64,000 nt of DNA, from assembly GCA_017889705.1 (NCBI GenBank), contig JAGGAB010000007.1:124001-188000 (forward strand), written 5' to 3'. Shown piece by piece: positions 46,718-57,210 of the stretch. The notes beneath the pieces are model-generated. The model saw nothing but the letters and a program-made list of their open reading frames with translations, had not been told where the DNA came from and made no database searches. The stretch's first letter is position 1; every line of letters begins with the position of its first letter. Both the position numbers and the translations under genes were made by a program. This stretch comes from Bacillota bacterium. GTDB taxonomy: Bacteria; Bacillota; Negativicutes; Sporomusales; Sporomusaceae.

Positions 46718-48109
46718 TTGGTGTTAGATAATATACAAAAAGTACATTTTATTGGCATTGGTGGCTCAGGTATGAACTCAATTGCCAAAGTTTTGCTGGA
46801 ATTGGGGTATGAGATTTCAGGTTCAGATGCGCAAGTCTCAACAGTAACGGCAAAACTTGAAAAAGCTGGAGCAACAGTCTATACCGGTCACAGCTATGAA
46901 AATATTGGAAATGCGCAAGCCGTAGTTGTTTCTACCGCAATCCCCAAGACCAATCCTGAGCTGCAAGCCGCTATTGACAAAGGGATTCCTGTATATCACC
47001 GGGCTGATATGCTGGCGTTTTTAATGTCTAAACAAAAGGGAATAGCTGTAGCTGGTGCTCATGGTAAAACTACAACAACATCCATGGTTGCCCTGATGCT
47101 TGAAAAAGCAGGCACAGACCCGACCATCGTAATTGGCGGCGAACTGGAGTCAATCGGCGGCAGTGCAAAACTTGGCCAGGGTTCTTATTTGGTGGCAGAA
47201 GCTGATGAAAGCGACGGTTCTTTTTTAAAACTTTCACCGCAGATAGCTATTGTAACCAATATAGAAAATGACCATATGGATTACTACAAAACCATGGATA
47301 ATATATTGCGTACTTTTAATGAGTTTTTGCATAAACTGGATCCGACTGATGGCTTTGCTGTTTTATGCTTTGACAATGCGTATGTAAGAGATATGGCTGC
47401 CAGTTTGGAAAGAGGCTATGTATCTTATGCGCTTGAGCATGAGGCCGATTATACCGCACGCAATATAAAATCCGATGGCCCGATTTCACTTTTTGATGTG
47501 TATCACCAGGGAAATCTGTTAGGTACGGCTAAAATTTCGGTTCCCGGTATGCATAATGTGGCAAATGCATTAGCGGCTATAGCTGTTGGTATTCATGTCG
47601 GTTTAAGCTTTGCCCAAATTGTCGAAGGCCTCGGCATGTTTCAGGGAGCTAAGCGACGATTCCAATCTAAGGGACGTGTTAACGGGGTATGGGTGGTGGA
47701 TGATTATGCCCATCATCCCACAGAAATTAGTACTACCTTGCTGGGGGCGCGTCAAACAGAACCTAAACGGCTGATTTGTGTTTTTCAGCCACATCGCTAT
47801 ACCCGCACGAAGTTCTTGAAAAAAGAATTTGGTGCAGCATTTTCACAAGCAGATTTACTGATTCTTACTGATATTTACTCTGCTGGCGAACAGCCAATTC
47901 CTGGAGTAGACGGAGAAACCATTAAAAATGAAGTGGAAAGCCAAACTAAGCAGCGCGTTACTTATGTACCAGATAAAGATAAAATTGCGCGTTATTTGGT
48001 GGAAATCGTGCAACCAGGTGATTTAGTGATTACCATGGGTGCAGGAAATATTTATCAAATAGGCGAAGAATTGGTGGAAAAACTTACAGATACCAATACC
48101 ATTAGTTAG
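46718..48109 (+). CDS. murC: UDP-N-acetylmuramate-L-alanine ligase MurC
   Basis: VHFIGIGGSGMNSIAKVLLELGYEISGSD, AGAHGKTTTTSMVALML, DDYAHHPTEI, FQPHRYTRTK. Confidence 0.96.
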   Translation: MVLDNIQKVHFIGIGGSGMNSIAKVLLELGYEISGSDAQVSTVTAKLEKAGATVYTGHSYENIGNAQAVVVSTAIPKTNPELQAAIDKGIPVYHRADMLAFLMSKQKGIAVAGAHGKTTTTSMVALMLEKAGTDPTIVIGGELESIGGSAKLGQGSYLVAEADESDGSFLKLSPQIAIVTNIENDHMDYYKTMDNILRTFNEFLHKLDPTDGFAVLCFDNAYVRDMAASLERGYVSYALEHEADYTARNIKSDGPISLFDVYHQGNLLGTAKISVPGMHNVANALAAIAVGIHVGLSFAQIVEGLGMFQGAKRRFQSKGRVNGVWVVDDYAHHPTEISTTLLGARQTEPKRLICVFQPHRYTRTKFLKKEFGAAFSQADLLILTDIYSAGEQPIPGVDGETIKNEVESQTKQRVTYVPDKDKIARYLVEIVQPGDLVITMGAGNIYQIGEELVEKLTDTNTIS

Positions 48110-48162
48110 AGACTAGACAAGAAAGAACAGAGGGTGATTGTACTTTTCTGGGAGGTAAGGCG

Positions 48163-49407
48163 ATGGAGAAATTTATCGTCAGGGGAGAAGTACAACTATG
48201 TGGCAATGTCCGGGTAAGCGGAGCGAAGAATGCTACTTTGCCAATTATGGCAGCAACACTTCTGTGTTCCGGGATCAGCGTTATTCATGATGTGCCATAT
48301 TTGCGAGACATTCAAGCCATGCAGGATATTTTGACACTGCTTGGCGCTAAGATATGCAGACAAGATCATACCATGCTGATTGATACAAGCAATGTATGCA
48401 AGGCTGAAATCCCCGAACACTTAATGCGGGAAATGCGGGCTTCGGTATTTTTGATGGGACCGCTGTTGGGTAGATTTCGCAAAGTCAGGTTATCTTACCC
48501 CGGTGGGTGTGCTATCGGACCTAGACCTATTAATTTACATATCAAAGCCTTAGAAAAAATCGGTGCAATTGTTGATGAAAGCTATGGATTTATTGTTGCG
48601 GAAGCAGCAGAATTGACCGGCGGCGAGGTCAATTTTGACTTCCCCAGTGTTGGTGCTACTGAAAACGCCATGATGGCAGCTGCGTTGGCAAAAGGCACAA
48701 CTATTATCCGCAATGCAGCCCGTGAACCAGAAATAGTTGATCTGCAAGTTGTTCTAAATAAAATGGGCGCAAAAATTAGCGGCGCAGGTACTGATACAAT
48801 TAGGATTGATGGTGTAAGCCGCTTGTTTCCGGCAGAACACACGGTAATGAGTGATAGAATTGAAGCAGGTACTTTCTTAATGGCCGGAGTTATCACTCGC
48901 GGTGATATTGTCGTTGAGAATATCATACCTGAATATTTATTCTCAGTTACCGATAAACTTCAGGATATCGGGGCGCAAATAACTGCTGGCAGTGACTATA
49001 TCCGGGTTAAAGCCGGTGAACTTAGGGGTGTTGATATAAAAACCCTGCCCTATCCCGGATTTCCTACTGATTTGCAGGCTCCGATGTTGTCGGTCGTTAC
49101 CATTGCCAAAGGTACGAGTATCATAACCGAAACTATTTTTGAAAATCGGTTCAAGCATGTTGACGAGCTGACCCGAATGGGCGCCAAAATTAAGGTTGAA
49201 GGCCGCACCGCAATTATTCGGGGTGTGCAAAAACTTACCGGTGCTATTGTGGCAGCGCCTGATCTAAGGGCTGGCAGTGCGCTGGTTTTAGCTGCCCTTG
49301 CGGCAGAAGGGACTTCTGAAATTGAACAGGTATATCACATTGAACGAGGCTATGAAAATATAGATAAGAAATTGCATGCACTGGGCGCAAATATTATAAA
49401 GGTGTAA
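48163..49407 (+). CDS. murA: UDP-N-acetylglucosamine 1-carboxyvinyltransferase MurA
   Basis: GNVRVSGAKNATLPIMAATLL, MRASVFLMGPLLGRF, SYPGGCAIGPRPINLH, YPGFPTDLQAPM. Confidence 0.96.
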   Translation: MEKFIVRGEVQLCGNVRVSGAKNATLPIMAATLLCSGISVIHDVPYLRDIQAMQDILTLLGAKICRQDHTMLIDTSNVCKAEIPEHLMREMRASVFLMGPLLGRFRKVRLSYPGGCAIGPRPINLHIKALEKIGAIVDESYGFIVAEAAELTGGEVNFDFPSVGATENAMMAAALAKGTTIIRNAAREPEIVDLQVVLNKMGAKISGAGTDTIRIDGVSRLFPAEHTVMSDRIEAGTFLMAGVITRGDIVVENIIPEYLFSVTDKLQDIGAQITAGSDYIRVKAGELRGVDIKTLPYPGFPTDLQAPMLSVVTIAKGTSIITETIFENRFKHVDELTRMGAKIKVEGRTAIIRGVQKLTGAIVAAPDLRAGSALVLAALAAEGTSEIEQVYHIERGYENIDKKLHALGANIIKV

Positions 49408-49429
49408 GGGAAGTAAAGGGGGATTTTTT

Positions 49430-50362
49430 ATGAAAAACAAAAAAATTGCAGTTGTTATGGGTGGGCCGTCTGCAGAAAGGGAAGTATCCCTGAATACCGG
49501 AAAGGCCATTCTCGCAGCATTACAAGAAAAAGGGTACAACGCTGTTGGCATAGACCTTGACCCCCGGCACTTAGTTGAGCAATTAAAAGAGGAAAAGATC
49601 GAGGTAGTATTTAATGCCATACATGGTCTTTATGGCGAAGATGGTTTGCTGCAAGGCACATTGGAAATGTTGGGAATACCTTATACCGGGTCAGGGGTAC
49701 TGGCCAGTGCCATGGCCATGGATAAAGCCGTAACAAAACGGTTGTTTATGTCTGGCGGGATACCAACCCCGCGTTCGCGTTTGTATAATAAGCAGGATAG
49801 TGATCTTGGCACGCTGATTAATGAGATCAAGGCAGAATTTGGTGTGCCTGTTGTAGTAAAGGCTGCTGCTCAGGGCTCAAGTATTGGTGTAATCATTGTT
49901 GAAAACGCTGCAGACCTTGAAGGAGCTGTAACCGAAGCCTTTAAATATAGCGGACATATTGTTGTCGAAGAATTCATAAAAGGTAAAGAGCTAACGATTT
50001 CTATTCTTGGCAGTGACCATCCGAAAGCATTGCCGATTATAGAAATAGTGCCCCAGTCGGGACGCTATGATTATACGTCTAAATACACTAAAGGTGCGAC
50101 CGAATATATAGTACCGGCAAGGTTAGAAGCCGATGTTGCCGGCAATATCCAAAACATTGCGCTTGCGGCCTATAAGTTATTGGGCTGCAGGGGGATTGGC
50201 CGGGTTGATGTTATGCTTAGTGACAAAAATGAGCCTTTTGTTTTGGAGATCAATACCATTCCGGGAATGACGGCTACCAGCCTGGTGCCCAAAGCGGCTG
50301 CTGCTGTTGGCATAAGCTTTGCTGATTTGTGTGAGCAAATGCTTTTAACGGTAAGTGATTAG
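49430..50362 (+). CDS. ddl: D-alanine-D-alanine ligase
   Basis: VVMGGPSAEREVSLNTG, HGLYGEDGLLQGTLEMLGIPYTGSGVLASAMAMDK, EINTIPGMTATSLVPKAA. Confidence 0.96.
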   Translation: MKNKKIAVVMGGPSAEREVSLNTGKAILAALQEKGYNAVGIDLDPRHLVEQLKEEKIEVVFNAIHGLYGEDGLLQGTLEMLGIPYTGSGVLASAMAMDKAVTKRLFMSGGIPTPRSRLYNKQDSDLGTLINEIKAEFGVPVVVKAAAQGSSIGVIIVENAADLEGAVTEAFKYSGHIVVEEFIKGKELTISILGSDHPKALPIIEIVPQSGRYDYTSKYTKGATEYIVPARLEADVAGNIQNIALAAYKLLGCRGIGRVDVMLSDKNEPFVLEINTIPGMTATSLVPKAAAAVGISFADLCEQMLLTVSD

Positions 50363-50368
50363 TAAAAA

Positions 50369-50397
50369 TTGGGCAGTGTTAACTGCTCATTTTTTTA
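50369..50397 (+). terminator. Intrinsic terminator between ddl and ftsQ
   Basis: TGGGCAGT-gtta-ACTGCTCA followed by T-run. Confidence 0.75.
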
Positions 50398-50458
50398 TTT
50401 CTTTTAGTGGACAATCCGGTGTATAATTACTGCAGAAGATGTCTACAGGAGTGATTTC

Positions 50459-51205
50459 ATGCAGACCGCGGAACGCTTGCGAGTCGCTAGAAGGCGGCGC
50501 GCTTCTATCTTGGCGTTGTGGCTGGGAGCCCTGGCATTATTAATGCTTGTTTTTTTATTTATTAATTCTCCGTATTTTGTTGTTGGGTCAGTATTGGTTG
50601 ACGGGAATAAATATATTACCTCCGAAGAAGTTATGAGAATAGCCGGAGTTCCTGAAAAGATCAACATTTTCAGATTGAAGCCTACTGAAATCAAAGAACG
50701 ACTGACAAGTGATTTACGGGTTGATGAAGTTGTGGTTGAACGAAAATTTCCGGCAACAATTGCTATTCATGTTAAGGAACGGCAGCCGTTGGCCTTTGTG
50801 GCCAGTCAGTACGGTTTTGTTGAAATTGACCGGGAAGGCATGGTAATGGCTGCTTTAAAAAACTTAAAGCAGGTAAAAGTGCCTGTTGTTACAGGGGTTC
50901 GATTGGGGAATGTATATGTTGGCGATCAGGTAAATAATCCGGGACTTACTAATGTGCTGACCTATTTGTCGGGATTGGACGAAGAAACGTTAAACCAATT
51001 GTCGGAAGTTAATATTAAATCGCCGGATGAACTAGTGAGTTACACCACCAACTCGATCGTTATCCGTATTGGTGACAATCAGCGACTTAAAGAAAAGGCA
51101 AAATTGACAGGTGAGATTTTACAAGAAATATCCACCAAAAAAATGGCGGTTGACTATATAGATCTAAACTATACTTCCCCGATTATCAAAATACGGGAGA
51201 AGTAG
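50459..51205 (+). CDS. ftsQ: Cell division protein FtsQ/DivIB (POTRA)
   Basis: N-terminal TM; VDGNKYITSEEVMRIAGVPEKINIFRLKPTEIKERL; ERKFPATIAIHVKERQPLAFV. Confidence 0.92.
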   Translation: MQTAERLRVARRRRASILALWLGALALLMLVFLFINSPYFVVGSVLVDGNKYITSEEVMRIAGVPEKINIFRLKPTEIKERLTSDLRVDEVVVERKFPATIAIHVKERQPLAFVASQYGFVEIDREGMVMAALKNLKQVKVPVVTGVRLGNVYVGDQVNNPGLTNVLTYLSGLDEETLNQLSEVNIKSPDELVSYTTNSIVIRIGDNQRLKEKAKLTGEILQEISTKKMAVDYIDLNYTSPIIKIREK

Positions 51206-51214
51206 AGTGTAAGT

Positions 51215-51925
51215 TTGAAAGGAGACGATATTTTGTTACCCATCAAGCAAGGACAGCTTGCTATTGCCATGGTCTGTGTGGTGCTGGGCATTATGTTGGC
51301 AGTACAGTTTCGTACTACACAGGACATTAAATCAAGTATTCCCTACCAGCGGGTTGAGGATTTATCCCAAAGGCTAAGCCAGACTGAAAAAGAGCGTGAT
51401 GCGCTCATTAATCAAGTTCAGGAACTAAAACGTACCTCGGGTGCAGAAGCCGCATCCAAGGAGTTTGAACGGATAAAGATGGGAGCTGGGGTAATTGCGG
51501 TTGAAGGACCAGGCATTACCGTGACTATTGATGACAGCAAACGTCCATCTAAACCGGGAGAAAATCCGAATTTATACCTAATTCATGATGATGATATTCT
51601 CAAAGTAATCAATGAACTATGGGCCGCAGGGGCTGAAGCTATGTCGATTAATGAACAGCGGCTTATTGCCAGTTCAGAGATTCGCTGTGCCGGGCCAACC
51701 TTATCGGTTAATAATTCCCGTTACTCACCACCTTATGAGGTGCGTGCAATCGGAGATCCAACAACACTTGAAAATGCGCTGAAAATGCGCGGCGGTGTAA
51801 TTGAGACTCTCCAGTTTTGGGGAATTCAGGTAAGCATCAAAACCCAGGATGTAGTAAAAGTTCCGGCATATAAAGGCGCTTTCCGCTTTGAACTTGCCAA
51901 GCCGGTTCAGGAAGGTGGCCGTTAG
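51215..51925 (+). CDS. DUF881 family protein
   Basis: IHDDDILKVINELWAAGAEAMSINEQRLIASSEIRCAGPTLSVNN; ftsQ-ftsA interval context. Confidence 0.92.
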   Translation: MKGDDILLPIKQGQLAIAMVCVVLGIMLAVQFRTTQDIKSSIPYQRVEDLSQRLSQTEKERDALINQVQELKRTSGAEAASKEFERIKMGAGVIAVEGPGITVTIDDSKRPSKPGENPNLYLIHDDDILKVINELWAAGAEAMSINEQRLIASSEIRCAGPTLSVNNSRYSPPYEVRAIGDPTTLENALKMRGGVIETLQFWGIQVSIKTQDVVKVPAYKGAFRFELAKPVQEGGR

Positions 51926-51926
51926 G

Positions 51927-52256
51927 ATGTTATTACCGATTGCCGGACTCATCATTGGTTTGTTTATTGGCGTAGTCTTTCCGATTACCGTGCCAGTAGA
52001 ATATGCTAAATTTATGTCGGTGGCATTATTGGCTTCACTTGACTCGGTATTTGGCGGGCTAAGAGCAGGTAGCGAAGAAAAATTTGACAATACAGTTTTT
52101 ATAACAGGCTTTTTTACCAATGCATTGCTGGCTGCTGGGCTTGTTTATATTGGCGAGCGTCTGGGAATTGATTTATATTATGTTGCCATGTTGGCATTTG
52201 GATTACGGATATTCCAAAATTTAGCAATTATTCGCCGTTATTTTTTAAAGAAATAA
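51927..52256 (+). CDS. sbp: Small basic family protein (DUF1290)
   Basis: LLPIAGLIIGLFIGVVFPITVPVEYAKFMSVALLASLDSVFGGLRAG; ATG at 51927. Confidence 0.93.
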   Translation: MLLPIAGLIIGLFIGVVFPITVPVEYAKFMSVALLASLDSVFGGLRAGSEEKFDNTVFITGFFTNALLAAGLVYIGERLGIDLYYVAMLAFGLRIFQNLAIIRRYFLKK

Positions 52257-52264
52257 TACTATAT

Positions 52265-52307
52265 AGCTCCAAAGCCAACTTGTCAGTTTTGGCTTTGGAG
52301 CTTTTTG
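52265..52307 (+). terminator. Intrinsic terminator upstream of ftsA
   Basis: AGCTCCAAAGCCAA...TTGGCTTTGGAGCTTTTT. Confidence 0.88.
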
Positions 52308-52418
52308 TATAGTCAGCGAATTAAAAAAAAATCAGGATTTTTTGCTTTAAAAAAAGGGAAAATGCCACTTGTGTTGAAACTATTGGGGAGAAACATAATA
52401 CTGTGCTGCGAGGGAGTT

Positions 52419-53612
52419 ATGAATAAAAAAACAATATTAGCTATTGATGTCGGCACAGGCATGGTCAAAGTGTTGGCTGGAAGAATGCAGCCTGATGGTA
52501 GCCTAGGGATTTTGGGCACCGGCGCTGCTCCCACAGTTGGCTATGATAAAGGCATTATCAGCGATATTAATGCATTGACTCATTCTATAAGACAAGCAGT
52601 AGACTGTGTTATCATGGCTGCTGACAGCCAAACAACAGACAACGTATACTTGGGGCTTAGCGGTGCTTCACTGGCGATGCAAAATAGTATTGGCAGTATT
52701 GCTCTTGCCAATCAGGAAACAGTGACTCCGCAAGATATTGAACGCGCGTATACAGCAGCATCATTTGCCGTTATAGATAATAATTATGAAAAGTTGCATG
52801 TGTTTCCGGTTAAAGAATCAGTTATTGCTGAAGGAACAGCTTTTGAAGTAGACGTTCATATGATTTCGGCGCAGAAGACAATTTTGGAGGGGCTTACGCA
52901 GCTGCTTGCTGCGAATGGGCTCACTCTAAAAGGGATTGTTGCCGGCGGGATTGTGGCAGCTGAAACCATAAAGAAAGAGTTAACCGGTCATCCCAGTAAC
53001 TTTATTTTTATGGATATTGGGGCAGGGACTGCCGACTGCGTTCTATATGCCGATGGCAAACTTTGTTCGTCCGCATCACTGCCTTTTGGCGGTGATTATA
53101 TAACTAATGATCTGATGCAGGGGTTAAGCGTTAATCGTTCCCATGCTGAAGAAATTAAGAGGTACTATTCGCGTTTGTCACCTGATTTGCGTAATCAGGG
53201 AGTTGTTTTGGATTGTAACGATTATGGAACTACCGATAAACATGTTTCCTATGATTTCCTATATGACATTATTGAAAGCAGGACAGAAGAAATTGCCGCT
53301 TTGGTACATGAGGCTGTTAAGCCGCTTGTCGATGAGCATATAGCCGTCAATGGCCTTTTGGAAGCCGTTTATTTGACAGGAGGTGCAGGAACAATGCCCA
53401 GCATGGTTACCTGCATAGCCAAAGCTTTTCAAGCACATACCGAAATTGTTAAACCAATGCAGTTGGCTGATGAATATGCTAGTCCACTTAATACTGCAGG
53501 TTATGGAATTATAAGTTATGGTGTTCAAAATTTAGCAAGTGAGCCAGTTGCAGGCGGGAAAAGCGCCTGGGGTGGTTTTATCCATAAAGCGAAGAAATTA
53601 TTGAAAATTTGA
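52419..53612 (+). CDS. ftsA: Cell division protein FtsA
   Basis: TILAIDVGTGMVKVLAG, FIFMDIGAGTADCVLYADGKL, VYLTGGAGTMPSM; adjacent ftsZ; ATG at 52419 preferred. Confidence 0.92.
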   Translation: MNKKTILAIDVGTGMVKVLAGRMQPDGSLGILGTGAAPTVGYDKGIISDINALTHSIRQAVDCVIMAADSQTTDNVYLGLSGASLAMQNSIGSIALANQETVTPQDIERAYTAASFAVIDNNYEKLHVFPVKESVIAEGTAFEVDVHMISAQKTILEGLTQLLAANGLTLKGIVAGGIVAAETIKKELTGHPSNFIFMDIGAGTADCVLYADGKLCSSASLPFGGDYITNDLMQGLSVNRSHAEEIKRYYSRLSPDLRNQGVVLDCNDYGTTDKHVSYDFLYDIIESRTEEIAALVHEAVKPLVDEHIAVNGLLEAVYLTGGAGTMPSMVTCIAKAFQAHTEIVKPMQLADEYASPLNTAGYGIISYGVQNLASEPVAGGKSAWGGFIHKAKKLLKI

Positions 53613-53639
53613 TAGAGGTTAAGGGAGGAAAACTTAGCA

Positions 53640-54689
53640 ATGTTGGAATTTGATATGGACTTAGATCAATTTGCATCAATAAAAGTTATCGGAGTAGGCG
53701 GTGGCGGTAATAACGCGGTTAATCGCATGATCGGAGCCGGCTTACAAGGTGTAGAGTTTATAACCGTAAATACAGATGCGCAGGCGTTAATTGGCTCAGA
53801 TGCCACTTATCGTATTCAGATTGGCGAGAAGCTAACAAAAGGGCTAGGTGCAGGCGCTAATCCGGATATTGGCGAAAAGGCCGCACAAGAAAGCCGAGAG
53901 GACATAATTAAGGTTCTTAAAGGCTCAGATATGGTATTTATTACAGCCGGTATGGGAGGTGGCACAGGTACAGGGGCAGCGCCGGTAGTGGCTGAATGTG
54001 CCAAAGAAGTAGGTGCCCTAACTGTTGGGGTTGTAACTAAACCATTTACTTTTGAGGGGCGTAAGCGTCAGCTGCAAGCTGAACGAGGCATTGCCAAGCT
54101 TAAAGAGAAAGTAGATACGTTGATTACTATTCCTAATGATCGGTTGCTGCAAGTTGTAGACAAGCGCACTCCGATTATGGATGCTTTTAAAATTGTTGAT
54201 GATGTACTGCGGCAAGGTGTGCAGGGGATTTCTGATCTTATTGCTGTACCTGCCTTGATAAATCTTGACTTTGCTGATGTTAAGACCATCATGAGCGATG
54301 CTGGTTCGGCGCTTATGGGAATTGGTTTTGGCACTGGCGAGAATCGTTCAATTGCTGCTGTTGAAGCGGCAATTAAAAGCCCACTCTTGGAAATGTCCAT
54401 TGATGGTGCCAAAGGTGTACTCTTAAACTTTACAGGTGGTCCGAACACGACGCTGTTTGAAGTTAACGAGGCAGCTGATATTATTGCCAAAGCGGCTGAT
54501 CCTGAAGCTACTATTATATTTGGTGCAACTATTGATGAGCGTTTTGAAGATCAGGTGCGGGTAACTGTTATTGCTACCGGCTTTGATCCGGTAACGGTAA
54601 AAATGGGTGAGGGCAGCAGAGGCGAATCTCCGGTAATTGAACCGTTTAAAGGCCGGGATTTAGATATTCCGACTTGGATGCGTCGGTAA
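53640..54689 (+). CDS. ftsZ: Cell division protein FtsZ
   Basis: [42 protein letters not shown], short conserved C-terminal peptide [11 protein letters not shown]. Confidence 0.98.
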   Translation: MLEFDMDLDQFASIKVIGVGGGGNNAVNRMIGAGLQGVEFITVNTDAQALIGSDATYRIQIGEKLTKGLGAGANPDIGEKAAQESREDIIKVLKGSDMVFITAGMGGGTGTGAAPVVAECAKEVGALTVGVVTKPFTFEGRKRQLQAERGIAKLKEKVDTLITIPNDRLLQVVDKRTPIMDAFKIVDDVLRQGVQGISDLIAVPALINLDFADVKTIMSDAGSALMGIGFGTGENRSIAAVEAAIKSPLLEMSIDGAKGVLLNFTGGPNTTLFEVNEAADIIAKAADPEATIIFGATIDERFEDQVRVTVIATGFDPVTVKMGEGSRGESPVIEPFKGRDLDIPTWMRR

Positions 54690-54717
54690 GCTGTGAATAG
54701 ATAATTGCGCATGTCAA

Positions 54718-54748
54718 AGAACCCGGCTCAATGAGCTGGGTTCTTTTG
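54718..54748 (+). terminator. Intrinsic terminator after ftsZ
   Basis: AGAACCCGGCTC-aat-GAGCTGGGTTCTTTT. Confidence 0.85.
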
Positions 54749-54874
54749 CCCTAACAGAAAGTAAGCCGCGTTTTCTTTACCCTAACAGAAAGTAAAACTT
54801 TCTTAAAAACAGGATAAGGGCAACATCGACTTCCGCCATCGCTAAATAGCTCGGCACAAGCCGTGTTTTCTTTA
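54749..54874. repeat. Two-unit mosaic intergenic repeat
   Basis: CCCTAACAGAAAGTAA at 54749-54764 and 54780-54795; GCCG[C/T]GTTTTCTTTA closes both units. Confidence 0.75.
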
Positions 54875-54980
54875 AAAAATATTGACACTTGGTTGCTCCG
54901 GAAATTGTTGGATAGCCAGGGATGGCAAATAAAAAGAATGTATTTTAGAAGCTGCAGTACAGTGAACAGGGGGAACCATA

Positions 54981-55277
54981 GTGGACAAGCGAGTTGTGAT
55001 TGATCGTGATCTGGCGGATTTAATTCCAGGTTTTATAGAAAAACGGCAGCAAGATATTGCGGCAATTATGGCCGCCGCCGCTGCCAGTGATTATGAAACA
55101 ATACAAAGTATTGGCCATAATCTTAAGGGCATTGGCGGTGGTTATGGCTTTGACAGAATAACCAGGCTGGGGGCGGCCATTGAACAGGCTGGCAAGCTAC
55201 AGGAAGCCGACAAGGTGCGTGAATTGGTGCAGGCGATGAAAACCTATATCGAAACTGTTGAAATTTCCTATGAATAG
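54981..55277 (+). CDS. Hpt domain protein
   Basis: IQSIGHNLKGIGGGYGFDRITRLGAAIEQA phosphotransfer-His helix. Confidence 0.85.
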   Translation: MDKRVVIDRDLADLIPGFIEKRQQDIAAIMAAAAASDYETIQSIGHNLKGIGGGYGFDRITRLGAAIEQAGKLQEADKVRELVQAMKTYIETVEISYE

Positions 55278-55297
55278 CCGCTTGGAGGTTTAGGGGT

Positions 55298-56287
55298 ATG
55301 GCAATTTTGATTGTGGACGATTCGGCTGATGGCCGGACGTTGATTAAACGTTTGTTAGAGAAACATGGATTCCACGATATACTGACTGCCGAAAGTGCAA
55401 CCGATGCATTTGACATGCTGGGGCTGGATCGCCAGGAAGGTTTTACTGAAAATATTGATCTTATTATCATGGACGGGATAATGCCTGGTATTGATGGGAT
55501 CAAGGCCAGCACGCTGATTAAGGCGCATGCACATTTTGCCGATGTACCTATTATCGTGATTACCGCTACCGATGAAGCCGAACTCTTAGATAAAGCTTTT
55601 TCCGCCGGGGCGATGGACTTTATCATCAAACCAATTAAACAATTGGAACTTAAGGCAAGGGTTAATTCCGCACTCAATATGAAACATGCGATTGATCAGC
55701 GCAAAGCCCGTGAAGCTGAATTAATCAAAGTATTAGAAGAACTGGAAAACGTCAATAGAGAACTAAACCGCCTGTCTTCGCTGGACGGTTTAACCGGCAT
55801 TGCGAACAGGCGGCATTTTGATCAGATCTATGAAATAGAATGGCGAAAAGCAGTGCGAACCGGGCGTGAGCTTGCCATTCTGTTTCTCGATATTGATTTC
55901 TTCAAATATTATAATGATACCTATGGTCATCTGGAAGGGGACGAGTGTCTCAAGAAGGTCGCAGCGGCTGCCGGCAGTGTGTTAAAACGTCCCGGTGATT
56001 TGCTGGCACGCTATGGCGGCGAAGAATTTGTTGTTATTTTGCCTGAGACCGAAATAATGGGTGCCGCCAAAGTGGCAGAAGATATTCGCGCTGCCGTTGA
56101 GAACTGCAATATCCCGCATAGTGCCTCAAGTATTACTGATCATGTGACAGTAAGTGTTGGGGTTGCCGCTAGGAAATTATCACTTACCGGCAAACCGCAG
56201 GAACTGGTTGCATTGGCTGACAAGGCGTTATACGAAGCTAAAAATAGTGGCCGCAATCAGGTGAAAGCGGCAGGGGCATTGCTTTGA
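55298..56287 (+). CDS. Response regulator with GGDEF domain (diguanylate cyclase)
   Basis: REC domain (IVDDSADGRTL, LIIMDGIMPGIDGI, IIKPI) then DGLTGIANRRHFD...RYGGEEFVVILPETE. Confidence 0.94.
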   Translation: MAILIVDDSADGRTLIKRLLEKHGFHDILTAESATDAFDMLGLDRQEGFTENIDLIIMDGIMPGIDGIKASTLIKAHAHFADVPIIVITATDEAELLDKAFSAGAMDFIIKPIKQLELKARVNSALNMKHAIDQRKAREAELIKVLEELENVNRELNRLSSLDGLTGIANRRHFDQIYEIEWRKAVRTGRELAILFLDIDFFKYYNDTYGHLEGDECLKKVAAAAGSVLKRPGDLLARYGGEEFVVILPETEIMGAAKVAEDIRAAVENCNIPHSASSITDHVTVSVGVAARKLSLTGKPQELVALADKALYEAKNSGRNQVKAAGALL

Positions 56288-57165
56288 TCAGTGAGATACT
56301 GCCAGAAGGACTCAAGGCAGGACGGGTATAACGGCTGACGGCTAACCGCGTAGAATTGGCGGGTGATGGGTGGGCAAGGCAGGGGCAGCGAGATGAGCTG
56401 CCCGGATTTTAACTCATTGGTAACTGCCCAAGCTGAGATAAAGCCAACACCGATTTTACTTAGAATCGCTGATTTTACAGCCTGATTGCTACCGACCTCC
56501 ATGACAATAGTAAGCTGGTCAGGAGTAACATCGATCTGAGCAAGGGCATCTAATGCCGTTCTGGCTGATCCTGAAGAAGTTTTGCGCAAAATGAGCGGTA
56601 AAGTGCGCAGCCAATCCTGGGCAGAGCCGGTTTGGATGTGGGCTTTAAAATCGGGATGGGCAACAAGTAACAGAGTGTCATGCCAAAGCGGCAGACTGGT
56701 GATAGTATCTTCCGGTTTGGTACCAACGATGGCGATAGGAATTTCTCCCTGGGTAAATTTATCTAAGATTGTCTGGCTGTCGCCTGTTACTAAAGACAGT
56801 GTCAGACCAGGATGCTCGTTAAGGAAATTAGCCATAAGTGTTGGTAGAATATAATCGGCGGGAATGGTGCTGGCACCTAACAGCAGTTGGCCGGCGGAAC
56901 CTTTGATCATAGCTTGAATTTCCTGGTGAGTGCCGGCGATTAAGGTATTGATTGTCCGGGTGGTTTTATAGAGCTTGTCTCCATAAACAGTTAAGGATAC
57001 ACCTTTGGATGTCCGGGTAAAGAGCGGGCATCCAAAATTTTTTTCCAGGTTGTCAATATGAAAAGACACTGTGGGCTGGGTAAGCTCAAGTTTTTTTGCG
57101 GCACTAGAAAAACTGCCTTCCTCGGCAACATTTAAAAACACGGTTAACGACTGAATATAAGACAT
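56257..57165 (-). CDS. LysR family transcriptional regulator
   Basis: MSYIQSLTVFLNVAEEGSFSSAAKKLELTQPTVSFHIDNLEKNFGCPLFTRTSKGVSLT; start MSYIQ at 57165. Confidence 0.93.
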   Translation of the reverse strand: MSYIQSLTVFLNVAEEGSFSSAAKKLELTQPTVSFHIDNLEKNFGCPLFTRTSKGVSLTVYGDKLYKTTRTINTLIAGTHQEIQAMIKGSAGQLLLGASTIPADYILPTLMANFLNEHPGLTLSLVTGDSQTILDKFTQGEIPIAIVGTKPEDTITSLPLWHDTLLLVAHPDFKAHIQTGSAQDWLRTLPLILRKTSSGSARTALDALAQIDVTPDQLTIVMEVGSNQAVKSAILSKIGVGFISAWAVTNELKSGQLISLPLPCPPITRQFYAVSRQPLYPSCLESFWQYLTDQSNAPAAFT

Positions 57166-57210
57166 ATAGTCACCCCGATCATTTATCATAATAACTGCAG
57201 TTAAATAACG

